Shown in pieces: positions 25,860-34,712 of a stretch of 52,183 bases of DNA. Position 1 is the first letter of the stretch. Each line of letters begins with the position of its first letter. This DNA comes from Phycisphaerales bacterium UBA7800 (GTDB lineage: Bacteria > Planctomycetota > Phycisphaerae > Phycisphaerales > Phycisphaeraceae): assembly GCA_002480565.1 (NCBI GenBank), contig DLCK01000042.1:1-52183 (forward strand). Direction: 5' to 3'. Below the pieces are notes generated by a model that was not told the origin of the DNA, ran no database searches, and was given only the letters and a program-made list of their open reading frames with translations. A program made the position numbers and the translations under genes.

Positions 25860-26702
25860 TTTTAGATTCACGCGTGGAAATACATCCAAAAGTCCACCTT
25901 CGGTCATATTATAAATTTCACAGCCCATTGATAAGGCAAGCCTACGGATAGCTTGATACTGTTTCCAGAGTCTTGCGTTACAAGCAAATTCCAACTGCAA
26001 TTTTGTACATTCAGCAGCTTCATGCCATTCGGTATATCCCTCTCGATTCAAGGCATGTTTGGATTCATCGTAAAAGTGCCGACTTTCACCAGCGTGTAAT
26101 ATCCAATCATGATCGCAACCAATCAAATAAATTTTCTTCAATCCCACCCATAATGCCAAGTACAAGGCCATAATTGTGACTGACTGCGGTCCTGCTAGTC
26201 TTCGGGTTAAATTTAAATGAGTTGGAGTCAACGGTGCAATAGGGCCTCCCATGGCCAGAAAGTACTTTTCATCCTTGTCAAACCGTTTGTGTTTCAGATT
26301 TCTCTGATAATCTGAAAGACTGAAAACCAAGCGGCTATTAGTATTGTGGCTGGCCAGGTCATCCATCCAAACCTGCCAAGCTTTCTCTGTAATAGGAACG
26401 TGGTATGGCGCGACACAATGATATGCAGGCTTGATAATTTCAAATAACGGATGAACAAAAAAATTGGATACACTGATGCAGAATTTACCGGTCAAAGGTG
26501 ACAAATCCTGTTTTGCAATAGATGGACCGGTGGCAATAATATAGCCGCTTTCACCTGCATGGCTTTGACAAATATCTCGATTAGCACGCAGGATTCCTCG
26601 CGCCTGTGGCCCTAGCCAATGCGAGCCAATCATTCGCCTGGCCATCTCTTCAACAGAAGATGGCAATAGCCAAGATTTCAGACTATAGATCTTACTGATC
26701 AC
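25836..26702 (-). CDS. DUF115/MptE-like or GT42-like protein, possible sialyltransferase
   Basis: A 288-aa soluble protein. An N-terminal nucleotide-binding-type loop YIIATGPSIAKQD (~53-65), a central VTIMALYLALWVGLKKIYLIGCDHDW and a C-terminal GCEIYNMTEGGLLDVFPRV follow the layout of the DUF115 group, which shares its fold with GT42 sialyltransferases such as Cst-II. The GTG start has GGAAGGG six bases before it. It lies 16 bp downstream of neuB and in line with the CMP-sugar synthetase gene, so transfer of a nonulosonic acid onto an acceptor is a reasonable inference. The exact reaction is not shown by the sequence. Confidence 0.7.
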   Translation of the reverse strand: MISKIYSLKSWLLPSSVEEMARRMIGSHWLGPQARGILRANRDICQSHAGESGYIIATGPSIAKQDLSPLTGKFCISVSNFFVHPLFEIIKPAYHCVAPYHVPITEKAWQVWMDDLASHNTNSRLVFSLSDYQRNLKHKRFDKDEKYFLAMGGPIAPLTPTHLNLTRRLAGPQSVTIMALYLALWVGLKKIYLIGCDHDWILHAGESRHFYDESKHALNREGYTEWHEAAECTKLQLEFACNARLWKQYQAIRRLALSMGCEIYNMTEGGLLDVFPRVNLKSVVGTTI

Positions 26703-26718
26703 GATTGTCCCTTCCGCA

Positions 26719-27594
26719 TTAACAATGCCGTCGCAATTTATTGATTATTTTTTTTTCTTCATCATAAACAGTCTTGACTCCATCCCCCAAAGCTCTTTCC
26801 ACGGTGCGGATATCACGAACAAGTCGGGCAAACCCGTGTGGTTCTACACTTGCTGACTGATCACTCCCCCACATGCTACGGTCAAGCGTAATGTGCCTTT
26901 CAATCAAGCAGGCCCCTAAGACCACGGCCGCCAATGTAGTCTGCAATCCCGTTTCATGTCCCGAATAACCGACCGGGCATGGATACTTTCGAGCCAGTTC
27001 AAGAATCATTTTCAAATTTAACTGTTCCGTCGGACAAGGATACGTACTAGTCGAATGCGTGAGTATCAGATTGTCCATTGGAAGGATACGAACTGCATGA
27101 TCAATCTGCTCCAGCGTAGACATGCCAGTAGAAAGAATCAGTGGTTTACCCGTATCTGCTGTGTGCTTCAAGAGCTGATCATCTGTCAAACTGGCCGAAG
27201 CGATTTTGTAACAGACAGGTTCAAACTGGTTGATGAAATCCACTGAAGGTTGGTCCCAACAGGATGCAAACCAATGAATGTTTCTTTGTTTGCAATGGGC
27301 ATCTATCTCCCGATATTGCGTCAGGTCGAATTCCACTCTGTGTCGATATTCCAGATATGTAATCAAGCCCCATGGCGTTTCTCTGAGAATATTTTTCTGT
27401 TCTTCAGGAACGCATAACTCGGGGGTCCTTTTCTGAAATTTTACGGCATCACAACCTGCATTGGCAGCATGATCAATAAGCTTTTTTGCAATATCCATAC
27501 TGCCGTTGTGGTTGATACCGATTTCAGCAATCACGTAAGCTGGATGATTGATACCAATAATGCGGTCAGATATTGTGCGGGTATACTGGGACAT
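26719..27594 (-). CDS. neuB: N-acetylneuraminate (nonulosonate) synthase, short form
   Basis: A 291-aa TIM-barrel enzyme that would condense phosphoenolpyruvate with an N-acetylhexosamine to give a nine-carbon sialic-acid-like sugar. Family marks are VIAEIGINHNGSMDIAKKLI at the start, AGCDAVKFQKR, KIASASLTD, LSTGMSTL and YSGHE. Usual NeuB proteins are ~345 aa with a C-terminal antifreeze-like SAF domain that closes the active site of the partner subunit; this one ends after the barrel, so that domain is missing. It is encoded 23 bp downstream of the CMP-sugar synthetase. The epimerase that would supply the substrate is not in the window. Confidence 0.9.
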   Translation of the reverse strand: MSQYTRTISDRIIGINHPAYVIAEIGINHNGSMDIAKKLIDHAANAGCDAVKFQKRTPELCVPEEQKNILRETPWGLITYLEYRHRVEFDLTQYREIDAHCKQRNIHWFASCWDQPSVDFINQFEPVCYKIASASLTDDQLLKHTADTGKPLILSTGMSTLEQIDHAVRILPMDNLILTHSTSTYPCPTEQLNLKMILELARKYPCPVGYSGHETGLQTTLAAVVLGACLIERHITLDRSMWGSDQSASVEPHGFARLVRDIRTVERALGDGVKTVYDEEKKIINKLRRHC

Positions 27595-27617
27595 TGCAAT
27601 AACCTTTAATTGAGATG

Positions 27618-28838
27618 TTATTGAGATTTTTCGGGTGTGTTCTGATTGACTTGTATGATCATATCAGTGATTTCACGCACTGCTCCGTGGCCACCATTTC
27701 GTGACAAAACTAACTTTGCTGCATTCCGGGCCTGTGGCCATGCATCTGCAACGGCAACACCACATCCAACCATTTCCATACATTGCACATCATTCACATC
27801 ATTGCCAACATAGACCACAGACTTGGGATCAATCTGTTTATCAGCCAAGTAGCGCTCAAGCAGAGATGGTTTATCATCTATCCCAGTGTAACATTCAATA
27901 TCCAGCTTCTGACACCGTGCTGCTGCGATAGGATATTTTTCCTTGGATATAACGACAATGGGCAGTGATGTACGTTTTAACATCTCAATACCCATGCCAT
28001 CACTGCGATCACAAATCGCCATCTCCTGACCATTGGCATCCAGAATCACCCGGTTGTCAGTCATCACACCGTCAAAATCAAGTATCAGCGCTCGAGTCGG
28101 ATGTGGCAATAAAGCCAATTGTACTTTTTGCTGACGTGCCCTGAGACGTGTCTCCATAACCATAAAATCTACCAGGTCATCAATTTCTCCATGATTTTGT
28201 GGTGAAACAGGATGCATAACCGTCTTGCCAAAAAAACGGTGCTTGTGCTGACAAAAGCCATCGGTTTTCATGACATACACTGATCCAGCCTCTAGATACT
28301 CGATCTGGCGCTGCTGGCGCATCAGACGAACAGTCTTGTCATGATTGATACCAATCGCTTGCCCTTGACTGTCTTTCTTCCAGAGAAAATAGTGAAATGG
28401 CACAACAACCATAGCGCTATCGGCATCTTCATCATTCATCAGACTGATGGTTTGATCAATATCATCGGATGTCGTTAAAGGGGCGGTGCATTGCAGAAAT
28501 ACAAGTACATCAGGCAATGGACGCTGTTGTTGCTTAAGATGATCCAACACGTGAAGCAGAGCACTTTCAGAACTTGACGTATCACCTGACAGTTCTACTG
28601 GGCGTTGTACCACTTCGGCGCCGTATCGTTTGGAAACGGCTGATATTTCCGGATCATCAGTTGAAACGATGATGTCATCAACCAAACTCGCATGGCTTGC
28701 AATTTGAATCATGTGAGCGACCAGCGGTTGCCCTGCGATCAGCATCACATTTTTTCGCGGCACCCCTTTGGAACCACCTCGGGCCGGGATGATAGCCAGC
28801 ACTCTCTGTGGTCTTAAAGGGCCTGAATGTTGGCTCAT
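27618..28838 (-). CDS. neuA: CMP-nonulosonate cytidylyltransferase fused to KdsC-like HAD phosphatase
   Basis: A 406-aa bifunctional protein. Residues ~10-235 are the NeuA/CMP-sialate synthetase domain with the CTP-binding IIPARGGSKGVPRKN and the downstream SGDTSSSESALLHVLD. Residues ~248-395 are a HAD phosphatase of the KdsC type: LILDFDGVMTDN with the nucleophile Asp, VISKEK, and VYVGNDVNDVQCM. The fusion is the same arrangement as in vertebrate CMAS and in some bacterial KDN pathways, where the phosphatase removes the 9-phosphate before activation. It therefore hints that the neighbouring NeuB may make a 9-phosphorylated product. First gene of the neuA-neuB-DUF115 operon. Confidence 0.92.
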   Translation of the reverse strand: MSQHSGPLRPQRVLAIIPARGGSKGVPRKNVMLIAGQPLVAHMIQIASHASLVDDIIVSTDDPEISAVSKRYGAEVVQRPVELSGDTSSSESALLHVLDHLKQQQRPLPDVLVFLQCTAPLTTSDDIDQTISLMNDEDADSAMVVVPFHYFLWKKDSQGQAIGINHDKTVRLMRQQRQIEYLEAGSVYVMKTDGFCQHKHRFFGKTVMHPVSPQNHGEIDDLVDFMVMETRLRARQQKVQLALLPHPTRALILDFDGVMTDNRVILDANGQEMAICDRSDGMGIEMLKRTSLPIVVISKEKYPIAAARCQKLDIECYTGIDDKPSLLERYLADKQIDPKSVVYVGNDVNDVQCMEMVGCGVAVADAWPQARNAAKLVLSRNGGHGAVREITDMIIQVNQNTPEKSQ

Positions 28839-28942
28839 TAATGAATATCCATTTCAAAATTACAACCTGAATCTATCATTATACCGATAATTTCACCCGT
28901 ATATCAACAGCTCAATAATGTTAATGATGAAACAGACGCTCT

Positions 28943-30022
28943 TCATAAGTTGGCACCACGAATAATGGATGATCCGATGCATGGGAATTGACGGCTACCC
29001 GTTGTGACTGGAGGGTGGCCCTGCGCTGTGACGCTGCTGAAAAACGAGTTGGGATTGGCATCGTTCTGGTATCGGGTACTGATCCATGCAGCTGATCGTG
29101 CGGTATGATCAATGCGGTAATCGTCGATCAGACCGTTGAAGTAATACGAACTATTGGGTCGAGCAGCGAATCCAATATCATTACTGTTATCCGGGACTGC
29201 CACGCCAAACGCACGAGACTCGAATTGCGAACCATTCAAATAGCCATACGCGGTCGAGCCATCGAGTACCAGCACAAAGTGGTAATCAATCTGCGTACTG
29301 AGTGTTGGCAGACTCACAGCCAGAGTGTTATTGACATAGAATTTTGGCGTTAGTGAATTGGTACTCTCCAGCGAAAACTCGGAAGTATTGCCCTTTTCCA
29401 CAAGAAAACCAAACACTGAAACACCAGCATGGATACGAAATTTAGCAGAAAACGAGAGGACATTTCGGTTGCGCAGAATTCCATTGTCAACCAATTGTAT
29501 GTAATCGTTCCCAGCCATATTCAGCCCATTGCCGATGATACCTGCCACGAGCTTATCTGCGGTCATCCCCCCGACAACTGTGCCGTGGTTAAGATTGGAG
29601 GTGTGGTCAAGTATCTGAGGCGCAATGCCTGACGGCAATTCTTCCATCGGCCAATATCCTGCCGTGTCACTGTCATAAACATTGTGCTGGCCGTAAGTGC
29701 TGTTGGCAGACGGCTCGACATCACTTCCGTTATACCAACAACGAATCACATCATCGGTACTGTCAGAAAGACTGGGCATGTTGATCCGTAATCCAATTAC
29801 TTCGCCAAGACTGTTTTGGATTACTTCACGTGGCAATTGCGTGGTGCCGTCATCCAAGGTCACACGCAGATCACCGCCATCACTGCGCATCACCGATTGA
29901 GCAGTGGATGACATGAGCGTAACAGGCAACCAAATATCGAAGTGATTCACTCCTCCACTGCCAATGATAGTGTGGTTAATGGTGATTTGGTCATACTGTG
30001 AATAATCATCTGGATAGGCCAT
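28943..30022 (-). CDS. DUF2341/LamG-domain protein without signal peptide
   Basis: A 359-aa protein. The N-terminal ~115 residues resemble a DUF2341-type beta domain (FDIWLPVTLMSS, then LRINMPSLSDSTDDVIRCWY). A concanavalin-like LamG domain follows at ~125-320 (YWPMEELPSG, LDHTSNLNHGTVVGG, FNGLIDDYRIDHTARSAAWI), a fold that binds glycans or proteins. The ATG at 30022 has AAGGAG six bases upstream, which decides the start over 30046. No signal peptide or anchor is seen, although relatives are usually surface or phage-tail proteins. It stands alone between the sialic-acid genes and a divergent glycosyltransferase. Confidence 0.8.
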   Translation of the reverse strand: MAYPDDYSQYDQITINHTIIGSGGVNHFDIWLPVTLMSSTAQSVMRSDGGDLRVTLDDGTTQLPREVIQNSLGEVIGLRINMPSLSDSTDDVIRCWYNGSDVEPSANSTYGQHNVYDSDTAGYWPMEELPSGIAPQILDHTSNLNHGTVVGGMTADKLVAGIIGNGLNMAGNDYIQLVDNGILRNRNVLSFSAKFRIHAGVSVFGFLVEKGNTSEFSLESTNSLTPKFYVNNTLAVSLPTLSTQIDYHFVLVLDGSTAYGYLNGSQFESRAFGVAVPDNSNDIGFAARPNSSYYFNGLIDDYRIDHTARSAAWISTRYQNDANPNSFFSSVTAQGHPPVTTGSRQFPCIGSSIIRGANL

Positions 30023-30243
30023 GAGGGTCTCCTTGTCGTCAAGCAATGTGAAATAAATGACATGAAACCGGCGTATCTATACGCTATCGCTTGACAATGA
30101 AGTTGGTCAAATCCTCTAACAATTCAATGTGCATTGGTGTCATACACCCGCAAAGCTGATTGTCCCGCTTTGGCTATTGCGGTAGAATTGCCCATGTAAA
30201 TTCAATAACAAACCTCTATTGCACAGACATAATCAAAACAAGC

Positions 30244-31170
30244 ATGCTCTCCGAACAATCGCCCACTTCCGATCTGCCACGGGTCACGGTCATTACACCA
30301 TCGTTCAATCAGGGCAAAACGATTCGAAAAACCATTGAAAGTGTCTTATCTCAGGACTATCCCAACATCCAATACATCGTGATGGATGGTGGTTCGACCG
30401 ATACTACCTGCCAGATTCTTGAGCAGTATGGCGATCGTTTTGAATGGATCAGTCAAAAGGACAACGGGCAATCCGATGCCATAAATACAGGCATGGGTAA
30501 AGCAACCGGAGACATCATCGCCTGGCTGAATTCCGATGATATGTACACACCAGGCGCGGTTCGTGCAGCCGCCATAGCCTTTGCGAACAATCCGCAGGCG
30601 GACCTGGTCTATGGTGATGCGCAATGGCTCACGCTTGATGGTCAGTTGATCTCCAAAGTCGTGACTGTCGAGCCGTTTGACCGCAAGCGTCTATTGACCA
30701 TCAGTGACTTTATCTGCCAACCTGCCACGTTTTTTCGACGCGCTGCCTATGAAGCAGTCGGTGGATTAAATCCAGATCTGCACTACTGCATGGACTATGA
30801 CCTTTGGTTGAAGCTCACCAGTGACAAGCCAGCCATCTACATCCGACAGACATTAGCACAAATCCATTGCAATGATGAAACCAAAACTTCAAGTGGTGGT
30901 CAGCAGCGTCTCCATGAAATCCGAAACATGATTCAAAAGCACGGCGGAGATGGATTGCCTGCCTATTACAGGATTGAGTATGCCGGTCTTTTGCTGGGGG
31001 AATTGTCCAAGTGTCTCAAACGCCTTTTATTGTTCTCCTGTTTGAAGCACACCCTTGTCATTGCCAGCCAATTACTCAACAGCCGCGTCATCGGCACACT
31101 CTTTTCCAGAAAACTGTATCAAGTGATCCGTTCTCGCAACCATCGAATCAAGGCTCAGCAAACACGATAA
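30244..31170 (+). CDS. Family 2 glycosyltransferase
   Basis: A 308-aa GT-A glycosyltransferase. It starts with VTVITPSFNQGKTIRKTIES, has VLSQDYPNIQYIVMDGGSTD and the DXD-type metal motif in AWLNSDDMYTPGA, then the acceptor-side YGDAQWLT and a MDYDLWLKL motif. The C-terminal ~60 residues are basic and hydrophobic and may sit at the membrane. The reading frame opens earlier (30160), but the ATG at 30244 fits the domain start. It probably adds a sugar to the surface-glycan repeat unit made by the cluster. Confidence 0.9.
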   Translation: MLSEQSPTSDLPRVTVITPSFNQGKTIRKTIESVLSQDYPNIQYIVMDGGSTDTTCQILEQYGDRFEWISQKDNGQSDAINTGMGKATGDIIAWLNSDDMYTPGAVRAAAIAFANNPQADLVYGDAQWLTLDGQLISKVVTVEPFDRKRLLTISDFICQPATFFRRAAYEAVGGLNPDLHYCMDYDLWLKLTSDKPAIYIRQTLAQIHCNDETKTSSGGQQRLHEIRNMIQKHGGDGLPAYYRIEYAGLLLGELSKCLKRLLLFSCLKHTLVIASQLLNSRVIGTLFSRKLYQVIRSRNHRIKAQQTR

Positions 31171-31210
31171 ACGACATGATCGCGATACATACCAAGGCTG
31201 GAGTCGTCAT

Positions 31211-31348
31211 ATGAACAAACAACAAAATTGGCTTAAGCGTTTAGCACGTGGTATTGCGCCTTGTATCCCACCGGTCATCTTTAACCAATGTGTAAAGCAT
31301 TATTCGCAGATTCGCATCAAGGGTGACTATTCAATTTGGTCATTTTGA
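31211..31348 (+). pseudogene. Truncated N-terminus of a TIGR04325-type methyltransferase
   Basis: A 45-codon frame begins at an ATG and encodes a basic N-terminus with PPVIFNQC and ends in IKGDYSIWSF before a stop. The GDYSxW pattern is where TIGR04325-family methyltransferases of polysaccharide clusters begin their conserved part (gly-aromatic-Ser-Trp). Nothing of the methyltransferase body follows. It is therefore read as the stump of a gene cut off when the AT-rich block to its right was acquired. The family assignment is tentative because so little remains. Confidence 0.5.
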
Positions 31349-31420
31349 CAATTTTTAAAATATATAAACAAATCTGCAATAGCATTTGTCAAACTGCCTT
31401 CCTGCTTGGAGATTAACTGC

Positions 31421-32785
31421 ATGCTAATAACTGATAGTATACGCCAAGTTTTGCGAAATATTGCATGGCTCATGTCAAGCAAATTTCTTTCATATCTTAG
31501 TACTGGTATCGCCAGCATTGTGGTCGCTCGTGTACTTGGCCCTGAATCAATCGGTTTGATAGCATGGGCAATGAGCGTAGTTGTTTTCGTAGACACAATA
31601 GCTTTCATGGGGATGGATCCGATTCTCTTTAAGCACTTCACACGTCGTCCACGTGGCAAACTAGACCTTCTTACAACAGCATTAAAATTACGCTTTATTT
31701 TGGCTGCCATCGCATATGCAATAATGGGGTTATATGTTTTTTACAGTTATAGACAAGGGAAATATGACCACTTGTTATTATTAATCAGTGCATTGCAGCT
31801 TTTTACACATTATGGATACTTAGTCACATATTGGTTTCATTCAAGAGTAGAGGCGAACAAGGTTGTACGCTGGGAAATTCCTGCCTCTTTTTTCTCAGCT
31901 GCATTGCGTATTTACGTAGTTATTTCGGGATTTGATATCTACGCAGTTGTTATCATCCTAGTTCTCAGTCAACTGATGGAGTCACTAGGGATCACGTGGT
32001 CATTATTACACGATTATCAATTCCGGCAACAAACAAAATCTGCAATGAAAATTAAAAGCTTACGGAATCCTGGAAAGTGGGTCCATATTCGCTTTATGCG
32101 CAACACAAGAATATTAATTTACAACGGGTGGCCATTTCTTTTTGTTAGCCTATCCCACTTCATATACATGAGAATTGATCAAGTAATGCTACCGGTTTTA
32201 TACAGCCGTAAAGAAACAGGCTTTTATACTTCAGCATCAATGCTTGCAGAAATGCCTTACCAGATTTCTATTCTGATCACACATTCTGTTTTACCGGGCC
32301 TGATTAAATTGCAACAAATTAATAGCGAACTCTATCGTACACGTATTACTCAATTTTTTAGTTTAATGATCTGGAGTTCATTAATCATCTCAACCACTCT
32401 ATGGTTTGCAAGTTCATGGCTAATAACTATTATCTACGGGCAAAAGTTCGCACCCTCATCCGGGATGTTTCAAATCTTAATTATGGGGCTGCCTTTTATG
32501 TTTTGTAGTTGCATGATTGGGCCTTGGGTCTTGGCCAACAATCGGCAATATCAGTTTAGTTTAATGATGGCATTTGCTGCCTTACTTAACATTATACTAA
32601 ACTGGTGCTTAATTCCGCAATGGGGTGGAATCGGAGCCGGCATAGCGTCTATCTTTTCATATTTAATAACCGGTTTGGGATGTCCAATAATTTACAAATC
32701 TTTCAAACCTGTACAAACATATATTATTGACGGATTCCTTCTACCTTTCAATATTGTTGGAAAATTATTAAATCGAAACTATTAA
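31421..32785 (+). CDS. Polysaccharide flippase (MOP/Wzx-like), second
   Basis: A 454-aa membrane protein with about twelve hydrophobic helices. The N-terminus (IAWLMSSKFLSYLSTGIASI, then VVARVLGPESIGLIAWA) matches the first flippase in layout but the two are clearly diverged. A TTG at 31406 is open in frame, but the ATG at 31421 has GGAG nine bases upstream and is preferred. It is first in an AT-rich block with the methyltransferase gene 32 bp downstream. It would export a lipid-linked oligosaccharide unit. Confidence 0.87.
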   Translation: MLITDSIRQVLRNIAWLMSSKFLSYLSTGIASIVVARVLGPESIGLIAWAMSVVVFVDTIAFMGMDPILFKHFTRRPRGKLDLLTTALKLRFILAAIAYAIMGLYVFYSYRQGKYDHLLLLISALQLFTHYGYLVTYWFHSRVEANKVVRWEIPASFFSAALRIYVVISGFDIYAVVIILVLSQLMESLGITWSLLHDYQFRQQTKSAMKIKSLRNPGKWVHIRFMRNTRILIYNGWPFLFVSLSHFIYMRIDQVMLPVLYSRKETGFYTSASMLAEMPYQISILITHSVLPGLIKLQQINSELYRTRITQFFSLMIWSSLIISTTLWFASSWLITIIYGQKFAPSSGMFQILIMGLPFMFCSCMIGPWVLANNRQYQFSLMMAFAALLNIILNWCLIPQWGGIGAGIASIFSYLITGLGCPIIYKSFKPVQTYIIDGFLLPFNIVGKLLNRNY

Positions 32786-32817
32786 AATTTAATTTTTTAT
32801 CTATTCGGAAATACATT

Positions 32818-33807
32818 ATGTCAACTAGTCATTCAGACCAAATAATTACAACACCCGGAACCTATGACCCTATTTGGGGAGAATTCGGTGAGGTATTATA
32901 TTCAAAAACTAATGATCGCCTATTTGGTGTTCCAGGCAAATGGGATATAAGATATAACGCCGATCTTGAATTAGCATGGATTGACCCACGACCGACAACA
33001 CAATCACTTAATTTCTTATATAAAAATTACCTGTACACGCACCAAGACAACGAAATCAAAGCTTCATCAAACGTCTACGGAAGACTCATTCGTAATATTT
33101 ATAAACTAACCATTGGGAGACATCCTCTCTACAAATCTAGGATTGAATTAGACCATATGTTTCTAGAAAATGGGAATGGTCGATCGTTATTAGATGTTGG
33201 GTGCGGAAACGGTTCTCGCATGAAATTACTACAAGATAGGGGATGGATTACAACAGGGGTTGAATTTGACCCAGAGGCTATAAAATTCGCACGCTCTAAA
33301 TATGATGGTATTAATATACATCAAGGTAGCCTTGAGAGTGCATGTTTTGGCAGCCAAAAATTTGATGCAATTATACTCAATCATGTAATTGAGCATCTCC
33401 CATTTCCCTGCCAGACCATTAAACTTTGCAGAGAAATTTTATCAAACAAAGGCAAATTAGTTATTGTCACACCAAATATAAAATCCTTTGGGCACCAATT
33501 ATTCAAAAAATATTACTACCACCTAGACCCCCCACGTCACTTACAATTGTTTAGTGTAAAATCCTTGCAACGACTAATACAGGAAGTTGGATTTAAAAAT
33601 TACGAAATATCGACAACTGCTCTAAGGGCAGAAATGGTTGGGCACTGTTCAGCAATGTTTAAATACGGTATATTGAATGACAAAATTTCACCTTCCAGAA
33701 TAATTAGAGATTTCAATTCTTTACGTTATCAATACTGTGCTTTAAAACATATTAAATCTAACCCCCAAAGTGGTGACGAAATAATTTTAAATGCATTTAT
33801 CAATTAG
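32818..33807 (+). CDS. SAM-dependent methyltransferase, class I
   Basis: A 329-aa protein. The SAM-binding motif LLDVGCGNGSRMKLLQDRG begins at ~123, with acidic loop TGVEFDPEA, the IILNHVIEHLP catalytic-type segment and VIVTPNIKSFGHQ. The ~110-residue N-terminal extension before the Rossmann domain is a feature of sugar- and glycan-modifying enzymes. It follows the second flippase closely and probably methylates a sugar or chain end in the same glycan. The 3' end overlaps the convergent glycosyltransferase gene by 8 bp. Codons are strongly AT-rich. Confidence 0.87.
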   Translation: MSTSHSDQIITTPGTYDPIWGEFGEVLYSKTNDRLFGVPGKWDIRYNADLELAWIDPRPTTQSLNFLYKNYLYTHQDNEIKASSNVYGRLIRNIYKLTIGRHPLYKSRIELDHMFLENGNGRSLLDVGCGNGSRMKLLQDRGWITTGVEFDPEAIKFARSKYDGINIHQGSLESACFGSQKFDAIILNHVIEHLPFPCQTIKLCREILSNKGKLVIVTPNIKSFGHQLFKKYYYHLDPPRHLQLFSVKSLQRLIQEVGFKNYEISTTALRAEMVGHCSAMFKYGILNDKISPSRIIRDFNSLRYQYCALKHIKSNPQSGDEIILNAFIN

Positions 33808-34684
33808 ATTTGAAGAACAAACCGGACGCAATCCCTTTTAACGTACCACAAAACTTTTTACTTTTATTTGATTCAAGAAGCAAATAACCTAACACCTCTC
33901 TAGCCTGCCTCCACCACTGATTAAAAATAAATCCAGGATGGCTCTTCCAATAAGTTCGTGTTAACAATACTCTGTTTCTTGCAATGTAATACCTGCGTGT
34001 AGGATTATGATTTGATGGCCGAAACACAAGCCAAATACAACTAATTGCTTTTTCTAACCCTAAACGATGTCGTATTAATGGCCTTATTGACATTAATACG
34101 AGGTAACCAAAATTTGCCAATCTTAAAGCATATTCATGGTCAACCAAATCGATAAAATAATGTTCGGGAAATGGGCCAACATCTTGCCAGACGCTTAATT
34201 GCAGTAAAGACCCCGAAGTGATTACAGTCTTTACTTTGCAAGCAACAACATCTTTGTCATTAAATGAAAAGGCAACTCTACCATCAGGATATTCAAAATT
34301 TACACCTATTACACCAATTGACTGGCATGACATGTGCTTATTGAATATTTTCTGCATTGTAACAAGCCAATCTGTTTTCAGAAGGGAATCCTGATCTAAA
34401 CACAACAACCAATGATATCCTTCCTGGATTGCAAGCTGACAACCTTGATTTAATGCTACAGCAATCCCCATATTAATATTATTACTCAATACCAAAACCC
34501 TGGAATCTCTTGATGCAAAATCATTCAGTTTCGATAAAGTAATTTGATCTGACCCATTGTCTACAATATAAAGCCTATCAAGCTGTTCAAGAACAGCCTT
34601 GGCATTTAAGCACCAATCATCATCTGGATGGTAACTAACCATGACAGCGGCGGTATTTTCAAGACAAGGCATGTTATTGTTCAT
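33800..34684 (-). CDS. Family 2 glycosyltransferase, rhamnosyltransferase (RfbF)-like
   Basis: A 294-aa GT2 enzyme with AAVMVSYHPDDD, LYIVDNGSDQ, NINMGIAVALNQGCQLA and the metal/substrate loop WLLCLDQDS, the layout of rhamnosyltransferases of the RfbF kind. The second half holds IDLVDHEYALRL and a basic stretch (RRYYIARNRVLLTR) typical of this group. Rhamnose as donor is an inference from similarity. It is last of three same-strand glycosyltransferase genes. Confidence 0.88.
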   Translation of the reverse strand: MNNNMPCLENTAAVMVSYHPDDDWCLNAKAVLEQLDRLYIVDNGSDQITLSKLNDFASRDSRVLVLSNNINMGIAVALNQGCQLAIQEGYHWLLCLDQDSLLKTDWLVTMQKIFNKHMSCQSIGVIGVNFEYPDGRVAFSFNDKDVVACKVKTVITSGSLLQLSVWQDVGPFPEHYFIDLVDHEYALRLANFGYLVLMSIRPLIRHRLGLEKAISCIWLVFRPSNHNPTRRYYIARNRVLLTRTYWKSHPGFIFNQWWRQAREVLGYLLLESNKSKKFCGTLKGIASGLFFKSN

Positions 34685-34712
34685 CTCTCACTCAGTATAA
34701 TAACGTATATAC

